Assembly (NCBI RefSeq): GCF_036417845.1
Contig: NC_089994.1
Span: 10,558,001-10,622,000, forward strand
DNA length: 64,000 nt
Source: Apteryx mantelli
Taxonomy: Eukaryota > Chordata > Aves > Apterygiformes > Apterygidae
Direction of reading: 5' to 3'
Numbering within the stretch: position 1 is the first letter of the stretch; each line of letters opens with the position of its first letter. The position numbers and the translations under genes were made by a program. Positions 50,670 through 62,789 of this stretch are shown piece after piece. Below the pieces are notes generated by a model. That model saw only the letters and a list, made by a program, of their open reading frames with translations, had not been told where the DNA came from and did no database searches.

Positions 50670-51852
50670 GTGAGTACGGGGCGCCCGGGCGGGTGCCGCC
50701 GCCGCCTCAGGGGCTGGTGCTGCCGGCTCCCGCTGGGCCTGGGCCTTTCCCTCTCCTCCCCTTCCCTCCCGGCTCTTCTCCGCTGGGGACCGCGGGCTCG
50801 GCGTCCCGCGGTGCGGCCCCCTCCTCTCGCGCGGTCCTGGCAGAGCCACCCGACCCCAGCCCGGGGGCTTCGCCTCGCCTGCCCCGGGCCCGGCCGCCCT
50901 CCCGGTTGGCGCTTTGGGCTCCGCGGGCGGGCGCCGGCTTCCCAAATAGCCTTGAGTTCGCTGAAGTGTCACGAGTGAGGCGCCTGAACCCGGCGCCCTG
51001 CCGCCCGGCAGCTGACACGCTCGCATGCCTGACGGCGGCCTTTCAAGCTTCCTTTCGGTGAGCTGGGCGCCCAAGGCGTGTGACGAGCTTCTCGAACGTT
51101 CGGCGGCGCGGGGCAGAGCCGCTGAGGCTGCGGTGGTGCCGGGCTGCTCGTTCGCGCCCGGGGCACCGTCCCGCGTGCGCCCGGGACGGCTCGTATTGGC
51201 GGCTGCCGGCCCCGCGACGGCTCCCGCGTAGCTATTTGTGTCTCACGGTACCGAATGTCGCTTAAAGAAAATAACTCCTCTCGAGGAGATTTTGCACAAG
51301 AAACTATTCCCCCCCCCGCCCGAATTTGTGTGACAGTAATTCCTCGAATGTTTTAAAGTAAATCCAACATTATATGTTGGAACAATCCTGTACTTGTTTT
51401 CTTTGGTGTTGATGGTGGCTGGCTGATACTTCTGTCACATGCAAGAGTTTGATCAAATGTTTGTTTGAAAGTGCAGTGACACTTTTACGTCAGCATGTGA
51501 AGGATACAATTCTCTTTTCCTTGCCTTATGTCTCCTGCATGGATTACCTGAAGTCTAAGGAATAAGCTTTGATAGAAGCTCTTTCTGTATTGCAGTATTC
51601 ATTTTGTATCTCTGTTACCCTGAAATGAATGAGTATGCATATCCTTCAGTAAGGATACTTGCAGGACTTTTCTTCTACTTAACTGCTAATTTATCACAGA
51701 AGTTTGTAGGATGTCTATCAGCCCATGGCCCTTCCATCAAGTCTCTTTCAGAGTAGGTAATGGACTCAAAATTACTGTAGGTGAGGTGGGGAACATGTGA
51801 GCATGTATGTAAGTGATGGCTGAAGTCCGCTATTCCTGTAGGAAGTTAAGCT

Positions 51853-52045
51853 TAAGAATATAAGACCAGCCATACTATGTCAACTCAAAGGTCCATATAA
51901 CCTGGTACTTTTTCCCTGGCAGAGTCTAAAGGAACATGTCCAGGAAAAAGTGTAAGAACAGAGCAGGTATGTATGATTCTTCCACCAAGTATTTCCTTCA
52001 ATTACTAGTAACTTAGACTTTCCTAAAATAAATGGAAGATGAGGT
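51853..52045 (+). repeat. Ancient amniote interspersed repeat
   Basis: The segment 'taagaatataagaccagcc', 'atactatgtcaactcaaagg', 'tccatataacctggtac', then gtccaggaaaaagtgtaagaac, resembles a repeat common in reptile and bird genomes. Its consensus reads roughly 'aagaacataagaacagcc', 'atactgggtcagaccaaagg', 'tccatctagcccagtatcc'. I recall the sequence but not its family name. Orientation is given as it matches that form. Confidence 0.65.
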
Positions 52046-55000
52046 TTCTTTAAATCAGTGTTTGGGCCAGTTCTTAATGATATTAACAAGGGAAATATGT
52101 CCGTTCTGGAGTTTAACTGTTAGTTTACTAGTTTTAAAATTTATGGATGTATTCAACAAATAGCACACTAAGAGTGCCACAAGTGTAGTAACTGAATATA
52201 ATGGCAAGTTTCAGAATAGACTGGTGAATATCAGTACAACACTACCAAAGTGTGGTTTTTAGAAAGGCAATAGTGGTGTTGCTGTTCCTGAGAAACCTAG
52301 CATGCCCTCCGTAATTGTTTTGTTACATGTGCAGCCAGAAAAATAAACTGTTCTCTCTTGCTCTGTGAACAGTATTCCTTTTGTAACTTTGACAGTGATA
52401 TGTTACAACAAAAATTGGCCCTCTTACAATAGTCATTGTCAGATGTTGCTAGACATAGTATTTTTGGAAAGCCCAAATTATATGAAAAGCCTTCAGAAGA
52501 AAATGGTATGTTTAAACAGTTATGAGCCTGGGTTACTGTGAATTTTCTGAGACGGACTTCATTGGCATTTTGGCTGTGTAAAAACTACCTGGGGAAATAA
52601 CTTTTTTAAAAATGAAAGTGATCTACATCTGTGTTATTTCTCATTGTTAGAACCTTATTTTGAATGGCACATGCAAGCCTACCTACTGCTTTTAAACCCT
52701 GTGATCAAAATCACAGCTCATTGCCAAAACATCTATATTTATGAAACTTCATGCTTTTAAAACTAATTTGCCTTCTGCTGTTTGGTGTACTTGGATTACA
52801 TTTCCAAGTTTATCTTTAGAAGCAGGTTGGCAATTTTCTTTCTAAAATGGAAATTATTTTTCATATAATTCAGTTCCTAGACTTGGGTAACTTTAATATA
52901 AATATATATTATCAATTTTGATAAAGCTACAAGATATGTAGCATTTGCCAATGCTTGTTGTTGTAGTATTGGCTGCTGAACTGAACTGATGACAACTGCT
53001 CTATTTTAGTAGAATGGGTACAGGTCCTAGGTGCATCTTGTACTCTTCCTGGAAAAAAAAATCAACCAGGATGAAGGATGACCTGCAGTAAAATTATAGA
53101 TATTACTGAACTCTTGCCTTAATGATGGCAGGTTGGAACTCAGTCTCTGCCTATCAAAGGCAATTTTCATGCTTTTTGTTTTGCCTAAACCAAAACAAAA
53201 CCTGTAAAAGTAACAGTTACATAAAGTTTTTCTTGCCCCAAAAGGATTCTTAGCTGGCTCCTCAGAGAAGAAAACCTAAGTACTGTGAAAGCTGAAAATA
53301 ACACAGCCTTTGCCTAAAAGGAGAAGGAAGTCTAACAAAAGACTCTGGATATACAGAACTGTGGCAAAGGACTGCAATTACTAGCACTCTTAAACTGGGG
53401 GAAAGGCTGCCTTACTCCATCCCTGGCAAATGTTTTTAAAGTGTGGTGTGTTGAAAGGTCAGGTTTGCTAGCCTTTCTTCCCCTTGGGAGCTGTGCAGTG
53501 GACTTCTAGTAAGATGCCAGAGGGAGAGATTAGCTGAAGAGAAGAATTTGGCTACAAATCTTAACTCATCAAACTAGGGAACCATGTGCACCTTGAATGT
53601 TAGTTTGTTCTTGTAAGGAAGTTCTACTTTTTGCTGGAAGAGAGCAGTGCAGACTGACTCTTCACCTTGGCAGAGAATGGACTGAGTTACAAATTGTGCC
53701 TTGAGCAACCTGAAAGGCTTCAGATACAGATCCCTCTCTTCCCCCTCAACTTTCTGACTTTTACATGTGTACAACAGAAAAATAAAAACAAGGTCTCAAG
53801 AATGAAGTAACTTCTGGAACAGGTCTTCTGAGTCCTAGGAAAAAAATCCTACCTAATAACTGAATGTGCCATTTCTGCACTCAGTTTCAGCTACATAAAT
53901 TGAGAAATTATACTTAAAAATCACTCAAATGAGAAGTCATCACTTCTGTATTTCCATTCAAAGCTCTCCAGATGTTAGGTCTTTAAGTTCTAAGCCTATC
54001 CATATGCTTAAAAGGATACTACTGTTTTTGAAAAAATCTAATTAGTTTCAGAGTTCTGATTTAGTTAACTTTTCTTGCTGTATGTGCTGTTGTCTCTCTG
54101 TGCAGTTTCATGCACAACTTTTTTGTAAAAGCTCAACTCTTTCCTGTTCACTGTATTTCTCTGCAAGCCGTTGGGCTCTATCCAGTTGCTTTTGAAGCTG
54201 CTGTTAGATAGCAATTAATGTGACTACACAAAAGGAACATGTGCCACACAAGGGAGGGGCAAAAGGAAATTAGTAAAATGCTTTACAAACGTGAAGCAGC
54301 TGTGAAACATGGCTCTGGTCAAAGAAAAGTAACTGCTTTTAAAAAGTTATCAAATACCTCCTATTTTCCTAATTTTTAAGATTCGGCATAAAAAGCTCAT
54401 TCCACTACTGAAAGGAAACTCATCCTACTTTATTCTTTCATGGCTATCTGCGAAATATAGTGGTCAGTTTCTGTTAGGCAAATTCAAAGGCAGCAGTAAA
54501 ATAGTCTTAGACTCTGCTGGCCATGAGTTATTGTTGTGGTACATAAAACTATCAGAATCCTGTGACTAATGATCTTTTGCTGTCTTTTAGCCTGTACCTA
54601 AAGAACAGTTTCAGATCAGCTGAGAAGCAATTGAGATTGCTGTGGTAACTGACAGATGTTATTTATGATGCTTCATTTGCGAAAATAAAATACATAACAA
54701 ATGGTTTCGTCTTTCAAAGACTTCTCCTGGGTGTTCTTAAGGGTAAAATGGTTTTATGCCAAATTGTGAACTGATTGCTTCTAATCAACCAAATGGTGGT
54801 AGAAGTCTATAAAAAGAACATACACAATCTATCATGTTTTGATCTCCTGGTAGTCCCTCTAAATGCTACCTTACACTGGCATCTATACACTCATGCATTT
54901 AACAGATTGCCAAAACTAACAGAATAACACACTGTACTGTCTGACTGAAAACAGTAGCATAGAATAAGAATGGTAGTTACTTCAATATCATTGCCAGAAT

Positions 55001-58000
55001 CAGCAGTGCCATTTGGAGCAGAATGCTTAATTTGCTGGATGTTTGTAGTTTTTGTCAAGCTGGTTTGTGCATATTAAGCACAAGTCAAATAGCAGAATAG
55101 AAACATATTACAGATGTAGGAGTCTGTTGCCATCACTTCATCCTTGATAACTGTAAACTTACTAAACAAGAATAATAAGATTAGATTTTCTAAAGTCCAC
55201 TATCCTAAAAGCAGTATGTCTTTGCTGTCACCACCTTATTTTTTTCCCTATTCTGCAGGCCTTTTTATGTTGCACAGTATGAATATTCTGATTTGTATTG
55301 TCTTCAAACAGAATCAGAATGTATGTGTCATAATTTAGCCTTTTTTTATTTGAACTTTCCTTTAAGCTTTCTCAGAACATTTGAGGGTAGTTCTGAATTC
55401 ACATTTTCTGCTGCAGTAGATCTTGAAAGGCAGTTTTTGGTCAGGCTTTGGACTTCTATGGCTTTTTGTAGGATCAAGTTGCAAGTGTAGAAGCCAGAAG
55501 CAGACCTGATCATTTTTACCTTCCCTTGTCCTTGATCTATGGGGTGTTATACTGAATGAAGGGGAGGTTATGATTTAAACACCTCTGAGTTGTAATGGCA
55601 GCTCTGCAACAGGCTTGTCTTGTGCCCATGGTTGCAGCAGTGTTTTTATGTGAAAACTGACTTTAAAGAATGACACTTGCATGAAGGTTTTGATTAAATA
55701 TTTCTGCTCTCATCATGTCTATTGCAGCTTTGTTTACTGCCTCTAACAACAAAAACAGCGCTTCTTTCAAAGTTGACTTTCAAATAAGCTGGAAGACTCT
55801 AGTGAGATAATTAGTAGAATGATAATCTCACAAAAATTAAGAGAATGAAAGTTGAGCAACTGAGATGATGTGTAGTAAGAAAGCCAGTCACTGAAATTTT
55901 AAAACTTCTGTTGAACAACTTAAAGGAGAATTTTGAGTCTTCATGCTTCACTTCTTAAATGAAAAGTGACTTCAAGCAGAAATTATAACAGTGCAGAGCA
56001 ATGAAAAGTACACAATGGTAATCTACTGCAACCTTCCCACTCAATGTAATTTATGAAGTAAATTACTTTTTTATGAAGAAATCTGTGATTTCCTACACTG
56101 CAGAGTGAGCAAGACCTCAATCTACTGATTATTGTTATGATTTTATTGGGACAACGATTACTTTAGACAATGCCCTCTTCTTGCAAAAAATATTTTATAT
56201 TCTATCAAAGGTTTTAAAAGGTAGCTTGTAAAAGCCAAAGGATAGCTTTTTAGCTTTGATCTTGATCTTGTTTTGTCTGTCTTGTTTGCAACTGAAACCA
56301 GTTTTATTACCTCAAATTCAGTAAGCATGGATAATTCAGTCTTCTGTCTGGCAGTTCTTTGCATAAGCATGTATTAAAAGCTTTCATTCCAGCTTGACTA
56401 AATTACTTTGGGACAGGCACCAGAGCAGTCTCAACTTTGTGTTAGTGATTTGTAATAAGGTTTTTGTTTTTTTCAAGGAAAAATATAATGAAGTAATAGT
56501 GAAGTAGTGTATGTAAGGATATTCCCTCCTTAGGAGCAACCCAGTGAATCCCAACTACTTCTGGCTTCAAGAACTTTAAATATAAAGGGAGCTCCATAAA
56601 CACAGAATATTAAAAATGGTTTCTCAGGTTGATTTCAGCAGGAAGCTGGAGGTATGGCTGTGTAGCAGGCACAGATCTCTCTGCTAAATAGCAGAGCACA
56701 TGGATCCAGGTTAATATGAATCATGACCTCTCCTGTCTCAGAAGGAGCTGTGGCCCAGTGGTCAGGCACTGAAGTAACTCTTCTGAAGTTGGTCTTGCTA
56801 CAACTCTCAACTCTGTCTGAAATTTTGTAGATATGCCTTCATCACCTTGTCTTCCTAAATGTGATAAACTTGCATTATCTAAGGCTCTTCCATAAAAGCT
56901 ACCTAACTCTAGAGTGACTTGCACAGCTCAGGGGAAGGCAAAGGTGCTGCCCTTTCATCAGTTCTTGTTCTGCTTCGTCAGTAGACGGCCTCTCTCCAAT
57001 TTTTTTTCCTCTTAGTCAATAAAGTACTTGTTTCTAAGGCATAGTGGAGCATGTGCCTGTTTTCATAAGCCTTTTTGTTGTGTAGGCCAAATCTAGTTGG
57101 TGACTACTAGTAGATTGGGGTAGTGTCCCCTAGTAGAGTGGGCTCATCTCTGCTTGAAAATTTCATTTGTGAAATTGGTGAAATATTAAAACAGTAAATG
57201 TATATCCGGGCTGTTACATTTTTAAATGTTCTAACAACTTATCCATTAAAAAATAAAGGAATGCTAAAGAAAAATATTGCAGTTTGTCATGTTACAAAGA
57301 AATATAGCTTGTTGTGAAATGCTGCCTTTTCTTGGGTTGAATATTTTATTCTAAAACAAGAATTTTGTCCCTTCTAACTGCTTGTAACTGCAGAAGTGGA
57401 CCTACTGTAGCTTTCTTTTCAATATTTAACAGTGATTTTGTCAGATCCACATGTTCAGAGTAAATGGGGATATATGTAGTTCCATAAATGCCCACTGTTA
57501 AATAGCCAAGTGTTAAGGCCTAATGCAAGCCGTGCTGGTTCAGTGCTTATGGCTCTTGTTTCTTTTGCCTGAACAGTGGCAGTCCACTCCCGATTCTGTT
57601 ACCTGGCTCCTTTTATTCTGATGGCTCTTCAGAGCCTCACTGAGAGCAATAGTAATGTCTCAAGTATCTGAGTACCCAAATTTGAGTCTGACTTAATTTT
57701 AAATAATATAAGCTTAATGTCCAACTCTGGATATAGAAGCACATGTTGCAAATGCAGTGTCAACTTTATAAAAGAAAATAATGAAATGCATTGGTTGCCT
57801 TTGTTACTAAATGAAGTATCAGCGCTTTGTTGAGGAGTAGTTGTGCATTTCAGCTGATTTTAAAGCTTCTAGGTGTTAGAGTAACAAATTTGTACTATTT
57901 GCAGAGGACCTACAAACATTTATGCATGTTTCAAGGCCAGCAGGTGGAGCCCAAGATAAATGATATAGTCTTGAAACAATAGTCACTAAAGGTACAAATA

Positions 58001-59591
58001 TAGTCTAAGAACTGTATTAACATCAAGCAGAGTCGATGGGGTGACAGGAAGGTATTTCTCTCAAAGCAGTAGTACGCAATAGTAATAAATATGGATACTA
58101 GAAAGGCAAAGTGTTGAAGATATTTGTCCCTCTAGATAATTGCAATGGGTGTTACAAAACTGCTCAGCTGATGTTTAATGCTCAGGTTTTTTGACGAGCA
58201 GTTTTCTGAGCTGTACATTGGCCAGTAGCTTTGCACAAACAGCTGGACTGAATTGACTCTTTGAAGGGACCTTGGTAAATCAGCTAATGGAGCCTGAAAC
58301 CTCTGTATTAAAATAATAGTCTTGAAGTTATGAGCAATTAACTGTCAACAGGTTTTGATGGAATAATCCATTTAATTTTCTGGCAGGACACCTAATGAAA
58401 ACTGGGAGCCTTTATTTCCATAGTCAGCAAAAGCACTCAGTGACAGTTGCCCATTAATGTTGTGTTTTATATCCCTAGCTTCATCATGTGGGCTGCTTTG
58501 CCCTTTGTAGAAGAAGCTTTAAGGATCCCCTACCGTATTTGTGTTAGTGCTGCTTATTGGCTGCCTCTCAAACGTAGGTTTGAAGGTTGATCTCTTATAG
58601 CTATAAATGTTGTTTCTGAAATAGTCTGTCATAGCTTAATATTGATGAATATCAATCTTGATGCTCGTATTGGGGAAATGGAAAGAAGAATGAAGCCATC
58701 ATGTTTCTGTCAGCCTGGAGCCAGGGACCAGACCGATTTCTAATGTAATACTGCACACTGTTCTTCTAGTGTATTGCTTGTTCCATGAACTGAACTGTTA
58801 ATGCATTTTATTTAACTTGCTTTATGGACATAAGTCCATTTCTGATGGGAAGCCAGTTATGTATCCTTAGTAATAGAAGCCATAAAGCCTTTTACTTGCT
58901 GAAGGACATGCAAAGTTGTAATTAAAATGGAACTGCTTAGTAAGCTGAGTAGTAGGTTGAATATCTCATTTTTAACAGGTTGCTCAGCAAACTGACAAGA
59001 GACTGATCAATCTAGAATTTTTTTGGAAAACTTCTTGATATACTTAAAGACCAGTTAAAGCTCTTTGAGATAATCTGTCCTTTATTTTTAGCAAACATCA
59101 TTTGTCTGTTTTTCATGGACTTTCATGGAAGATTTTGCAGTATGATTTCTTGGAGCCATATTTAGGATCAGTCTTGTGCTGCTGCTGTTCTTTGGCAAAG
59201 AGTTTTCCATTATTGATTCTGATGCTTCTGGAATTGTGTGTTTTAGATAAGTCATTGGAAAGTGCTGGTTATGGCAGCTTTCTGGTTCAAAGATGAAAAG
59301 TTAACTTTTCTGTAGACTGCAGGTTGGGAGAAAAGGGAAAGATAAGATGAAACAAGGATATGAACTCTAAAATTGAAATCTGATTAAATTCAAACATCCT
59401 AGAGTATGATAAATTTGATTTCTGGTAGAAATGGAGCTGACAGTCGTAGATGCCATGATGTGTTGGTGCAGTTTGCAGTTTTGAAAAATGCGACTAACAT
59501 GAAACTGCATTTTTGAAGTGCTGTTATCATGTTTAGCTTTCCTAAAGGTTAAATGTGGCTCTTAACAGAAAGTTCTTTCCTTTTCTGACAG

Positions 59592-59671
59592 AGCAACTTG
59601 CTGCATCCTTATGGTGTGGCTTATGCATCCAGCCTGGAACCTTTTTGTCCTTGATGAATGTGGGAGGAGTG
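59592..59671 (+). other. Candidate 80-bp cassette exon in TANGO2 intron 1
   Basis: A pyrimidine-rich tract (gttctttccttttctgacag) precedes the segment and the donor GGAGTG|GTAAGG follows it. It is more GC-rich than the surrounding intron. If included between exons 1 and 2, the upstream ORF beginning at 50644 would read through it and stop at 62691-62693 in exon 2, leaving the TANGO2 start codon intact. It contains further ATGs. It may be an alternative leader exon or a pseudo-exon. Confidence 0.3.
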
Positions 59672-61863
59672 GTAAGGGGGAAGGAAAAAAGAAAAAGGTC
59701 ATCTACATATCTCTCCCCACAGAACATTCCCCTCTGCCTTGGCAATTGAGAAGGGAAGGAGGATCTTCTTGCCCAGGGCTGAGCAGGATGCTGGACAATG
59801 TTGTTCACTAACACGCCTCCCTCTTCCAATTTTATGTTTGGTCAAGGTGCTGTCAAGGACTGAGTGCTGATTCAATTTAGCTATGGAGCTGTCTGAGAAG
59901 AAGGCTTGAACAGTAGCTGTCAGTCAGCTAAAATAAATCTTTTTTCTTAGCTTGATGTTTATTGCAGTGCTATAACTGTAACGTCTGGTGGGTTGAAAGG
60001 TCTCTTCTATCCTAACTTAGTCTCCAGCCAGTAATGGCTTAAGCAAAAAGTTTCCTTTCTTGCAGAAAATTCTCCTGTTTGGTATCTGGCTTGTGCAATA
60101 AATAATGTAAACAACCACTTTGAGAGGTTTGCATAAGTTGGAGAGGAGGGATGACTGATTTGCCCCAGCCTTGATGGAGGCTTATGGTATTAAGCAGGAC
60201 TGTACAGCCCTGTGAAGTTTATTTGGAAGTCTGATCTCTTAACTGAAAGTCTGCCATACTTGGTGATGCCAGAGGTTCATACAGTTAGCCAATGGGTAAT
60301 TAATCTGTTAAGCTGTTGTAATGGCAAGTGTGTGATAGGGACCTGCCTGGAAGATGATGTAGAATGAATAAAAGAAGCAAATAAGCATGTTGAAGAACCT
60401 GAAGAAACCCATCCTCAGTGTTCTTCTGGGGACAGAAAAATTATCAAACAAAATAAATGTGCAAGTGTCTAGAGGCAGCGTAGGTTTGGTGAAGGAAGGA
60501 CGTGAGGAAAAGCAAGAAGATTCTGGACCAAGACGAGCCAAGGTTAAAAGAAACGTAGCTGGCACAGAATAGGGATCCATTTAATACTCCAAGGGACAAA
60601 TTATGAATAGAAAGAGATACAGAAGGGATTTAAGCAGCAGAAGGAACGCTATCCTGAATGAAGAAACCAAAGTAGGGTATGGCATATAAGAACTGCTTGG
60701 ATGTCTAGATGGCTGCAGAAGCTTAAAGTAAAAAGTGAGTATTAAAGGTTTCAGAACTGTTTATGATTGTGTTATGCTTCAGTTAAATTCTCTGGAAATG
60801 GCACTGTACTTCACAGCTTAAGCTGGCTATTGCTCTAGGAAATATGTGCGTGGTAATTTGGATGGGGGCTGTTACTTTGTTTGACTTCAGGCTCTTTTTA
60901 AGAGTTGGAGTGAAAGGAGGGAACGGATCAGTGTTTATGCTTAGTGACATAAGGCAGCTGGGATAAAAGCCTGTGTTTTGTGAAACAGTGACAAGACCTG
61001 TATGTAGAGGATCCAAGTTTTCTGACACTGATAGTTTGATTGTACAAGTCCAGTATGATTGCAGTCTAGTGAGAATTCACCAATAGGAGTCTCGGAAGGG
61101 TCATGACACCTTAAGATTTTCATGATTTTCCAAATAAAGTAGCTGTCTATGCATCTTTTTAAACATCTGGCTACTAAATCAGTTATCTAAAAGGCAAGTC
61201 AGTATTTTCAGTTTGATTCATCTCTAAACCAGTTATTTTGGAAGGGACTTGGTAGAGGGGAAAGAAAGCCTACTGTGACTTGAGTCTGTTTCCCTAATGC
61301 CTTGTTGTGTCACCTGGTAAACAGAATCATTTGGATAGCTAGCTATTGCTCTTCTACACTTAAGTCATATCTTGAAAGGGGAATTCCTTTTGTCACAGAG
61401 CAGAAATTAAAATACTTTGTTTTATACACGCATATGTGTGCACCCACATGCACACACTTGTCAAGGCAAAAGAAAATTACTGCAAGCATGTCAGGAGTGT
61501 TGCTTCTCTTCTGAATTATTTTGTTGGTTGCAACAGAGGAGTCTCTTTGCGGAATATCAGTGATTGGAAGATGATCTGTGCTGTGACAGCAAGCTAGTTG
61601 TAATGCTGAACTGTGACTTAACAGGAGCCGGTAGCTACTGGCAGGCTGTTAATTAAATCTGTATAAATGCTGTACTTGTAGCTCTTTCTGGTGGTGTGAT
61701 GTGTAGCCAGGATCCTGCTGTCTCTTAAAGTTTAAAAGTCTGATTTTTTTTTTTAAACCACAGATATGTAAAAAAAAATCCTACTTTTTGTACAAAACTT
61801 GCTTTTATCGCTGGATTGCTCAGGTGGTCTTAGAGCTGTGGTACTAACTTCTGCCATCCCCTA

Positions 61864-61877
61864 CCCCCCCCCCCCCC
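61864..61877. repeat. C(14) homopolymer
   Basis: Fourteen consecutive cytosines followed by a T-rich tract. The complementary G run could form G-quadruplex-type structure. Confidence 0.95.
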
Positions 61878-62733
61878 TTTTTCTTCCCTTGAAAATGTTT
61901 GCATGGAGGTAGCTTTCTGCAGTGAAATGTGTTTATCCATGGTTGGCTGATAACATTCTGACAATTGTTTCAGCAGGGGCAAAAAGTAAAGATCAGGCTG
62001 CAGTTTTATTTCAGGCAAGTTTTCATTAGGGCACCACAAAAATATTTGAAAGCCCTAATATGGTTTTAAACTAGAAAGAATATTTGTTGTTTCTGAATGT
62101 GGCCAGAATTTTAAACATACTGCAAATGCTGTAGACTGATCATTGAAATGTACACCCTGGTCTATTTTATTTTTGTTTGTACCTGATATTTTTGCTGATG
62201 TTAAACAACTATACTTTTCCTTTGATTCTAGTAGTAACTTGATCTAAAATACTCTTTATTTACAGGCTTGGAGGTGTCTTCCATTACATTTTTGTGATTA
62301 GACTTATTCCTTAGCTTCTGTGACAGTTTGAAGCCTTTTCTTCATTATTTTAACAAAAATGTTTTGACTTATTTAAGGCAGGAAAAAAATGTAGTTGTAC
62401 TTTATTGGTAATGAGGAAAAAAAAACCAGTCCTTCATGCATTGTTAGTGCCCTCACCTGTCTTATTGCTTTCCTGATGCTTGTTTCTTTTCTAAAACTCT
62501 CAATTATCCAAGCATCGTGTTGAAACAATAGTAGTAAGAATTTTTGTAGAAAACCTTTCATTGAAGCAAATGTATTTAAGTCTATTTTTAATGTTAAAAG
62601 CTAATGAGTATAGAAGCAAGATTTTTTTTTAGTTTACAGTATAATATGTAATCTTTCTTATTTGCAGGCTATTACAGAATGACCTTGCACTGAGCCTTTC
62701 TGGAAGAAGCAAGAATTAACTAGCAATCCCTCA

Positions 62734-62789
62734 ATGTGCATCCTTCTATTCAAATTTGACCCTCGACCAGTTTCAAAAAATGCATACAG
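62734..62789 (+). CDS. TANGO2, first coding exon (N-terminal 18 codons plus 2 bases)
   Basis: TANGO2 is an NRDE-family protein of the cytosol and mitochondria. In human its loss causes a metabolic crisis disorder with arrhythmia and rhabdomyolysis; family members have been linked to heme trafficking and to lipid or acyl-CoA handling. The exon spans 62668-62789: acceptor TTTGCAG, 66 bases of leader, ATG at 62734, donor ACAG|GTAAAGATGG at 62790. It reads MCILLFKFDPRPVSKNAY, with a split codon giving R. Human TANGO2, as I recall it, starts MCIIFFKFDPRPVSKNAYR, so only residues 4 and 5 differ. Cys2 is kept, placed as in N-terminal-nucleophile-like folds. The NRDE motif itself lies in the next exon, outside the window. 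Only a small N-terminal part of the roughly 276-residue protein is present. Confidence 0.93.

Larger units (their letters stand above)
49970..51240. promoter_or_regulatory. CpG island 2, TANGO2 promoter
   Basis: GC-rich and CpG-dense sequence surrounds TANGO2 exon 1, with a GC box (gggggcgggg, 50579-50588) and three CCAAT boxes just upstream of the exon. An inverted CCAAT at 51195-51199 lies on the far side of the exon. Long open frames here on both strands, including one of 294 codons on the minus strand, reflect high GC content rather than coding. Confidence 0.85.
50670..62667 (+). other. TANGO2 intron 1
   Basis: It begins GTGAGTACGG and ends ATCTTTCTTATTTGCAG, standard GT-AG borders. The first 570 bases lie within the CpG island; the rest is AT-rich. 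It holds an ancient interspersed repeat at about 51853-52045, a possible cassette exon at 59592-59671 and a C(14) run at 61864-61877. I see no coding exon and no recognisable microRNA hairpin in it. Confidence 0.75.
50644..62719 (+). other. Spliced upstream ORF in the TANGO2 leader (25 codons)
   Basis: Joining 50669 to 62668 gives an ATG at 50644 followed by 25 codons and a TAA at 62717-62719. The stop lies 14 bases before the TANGO2 ATG at 62734. The upstream ATG has G at -3, a better context than the TANGO2 ATG, which has T at -3 and T at +4. A second tiny ORF (ATG at 62679, stop at 62691) lies wholly in exon 2. If transcripts start upstream of 50644, these ORFs should reduce TANGO2 translation. 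The peptide itself has no recognised function. Confidence 0.4.

Noticed and set aside
50190..51074. 294-codon open frame on the minus strand in CpG island 2
   Set aside because: It lies over TANGO2 exon 1 in GC-rich DNA where stops are rare. The translation is dominated by Pro, Gly, Arg and Ala with no domain.
55420..55450. Resemblance of gaaaggcagtt to miR-185, which lies in a human TANGO2 intron
   Set aside because: The seed part (tggagaga) does not match and the sequence after it gives no matching second arm. I see no miR-185 hairpin in the part of TANGO2 shown here.
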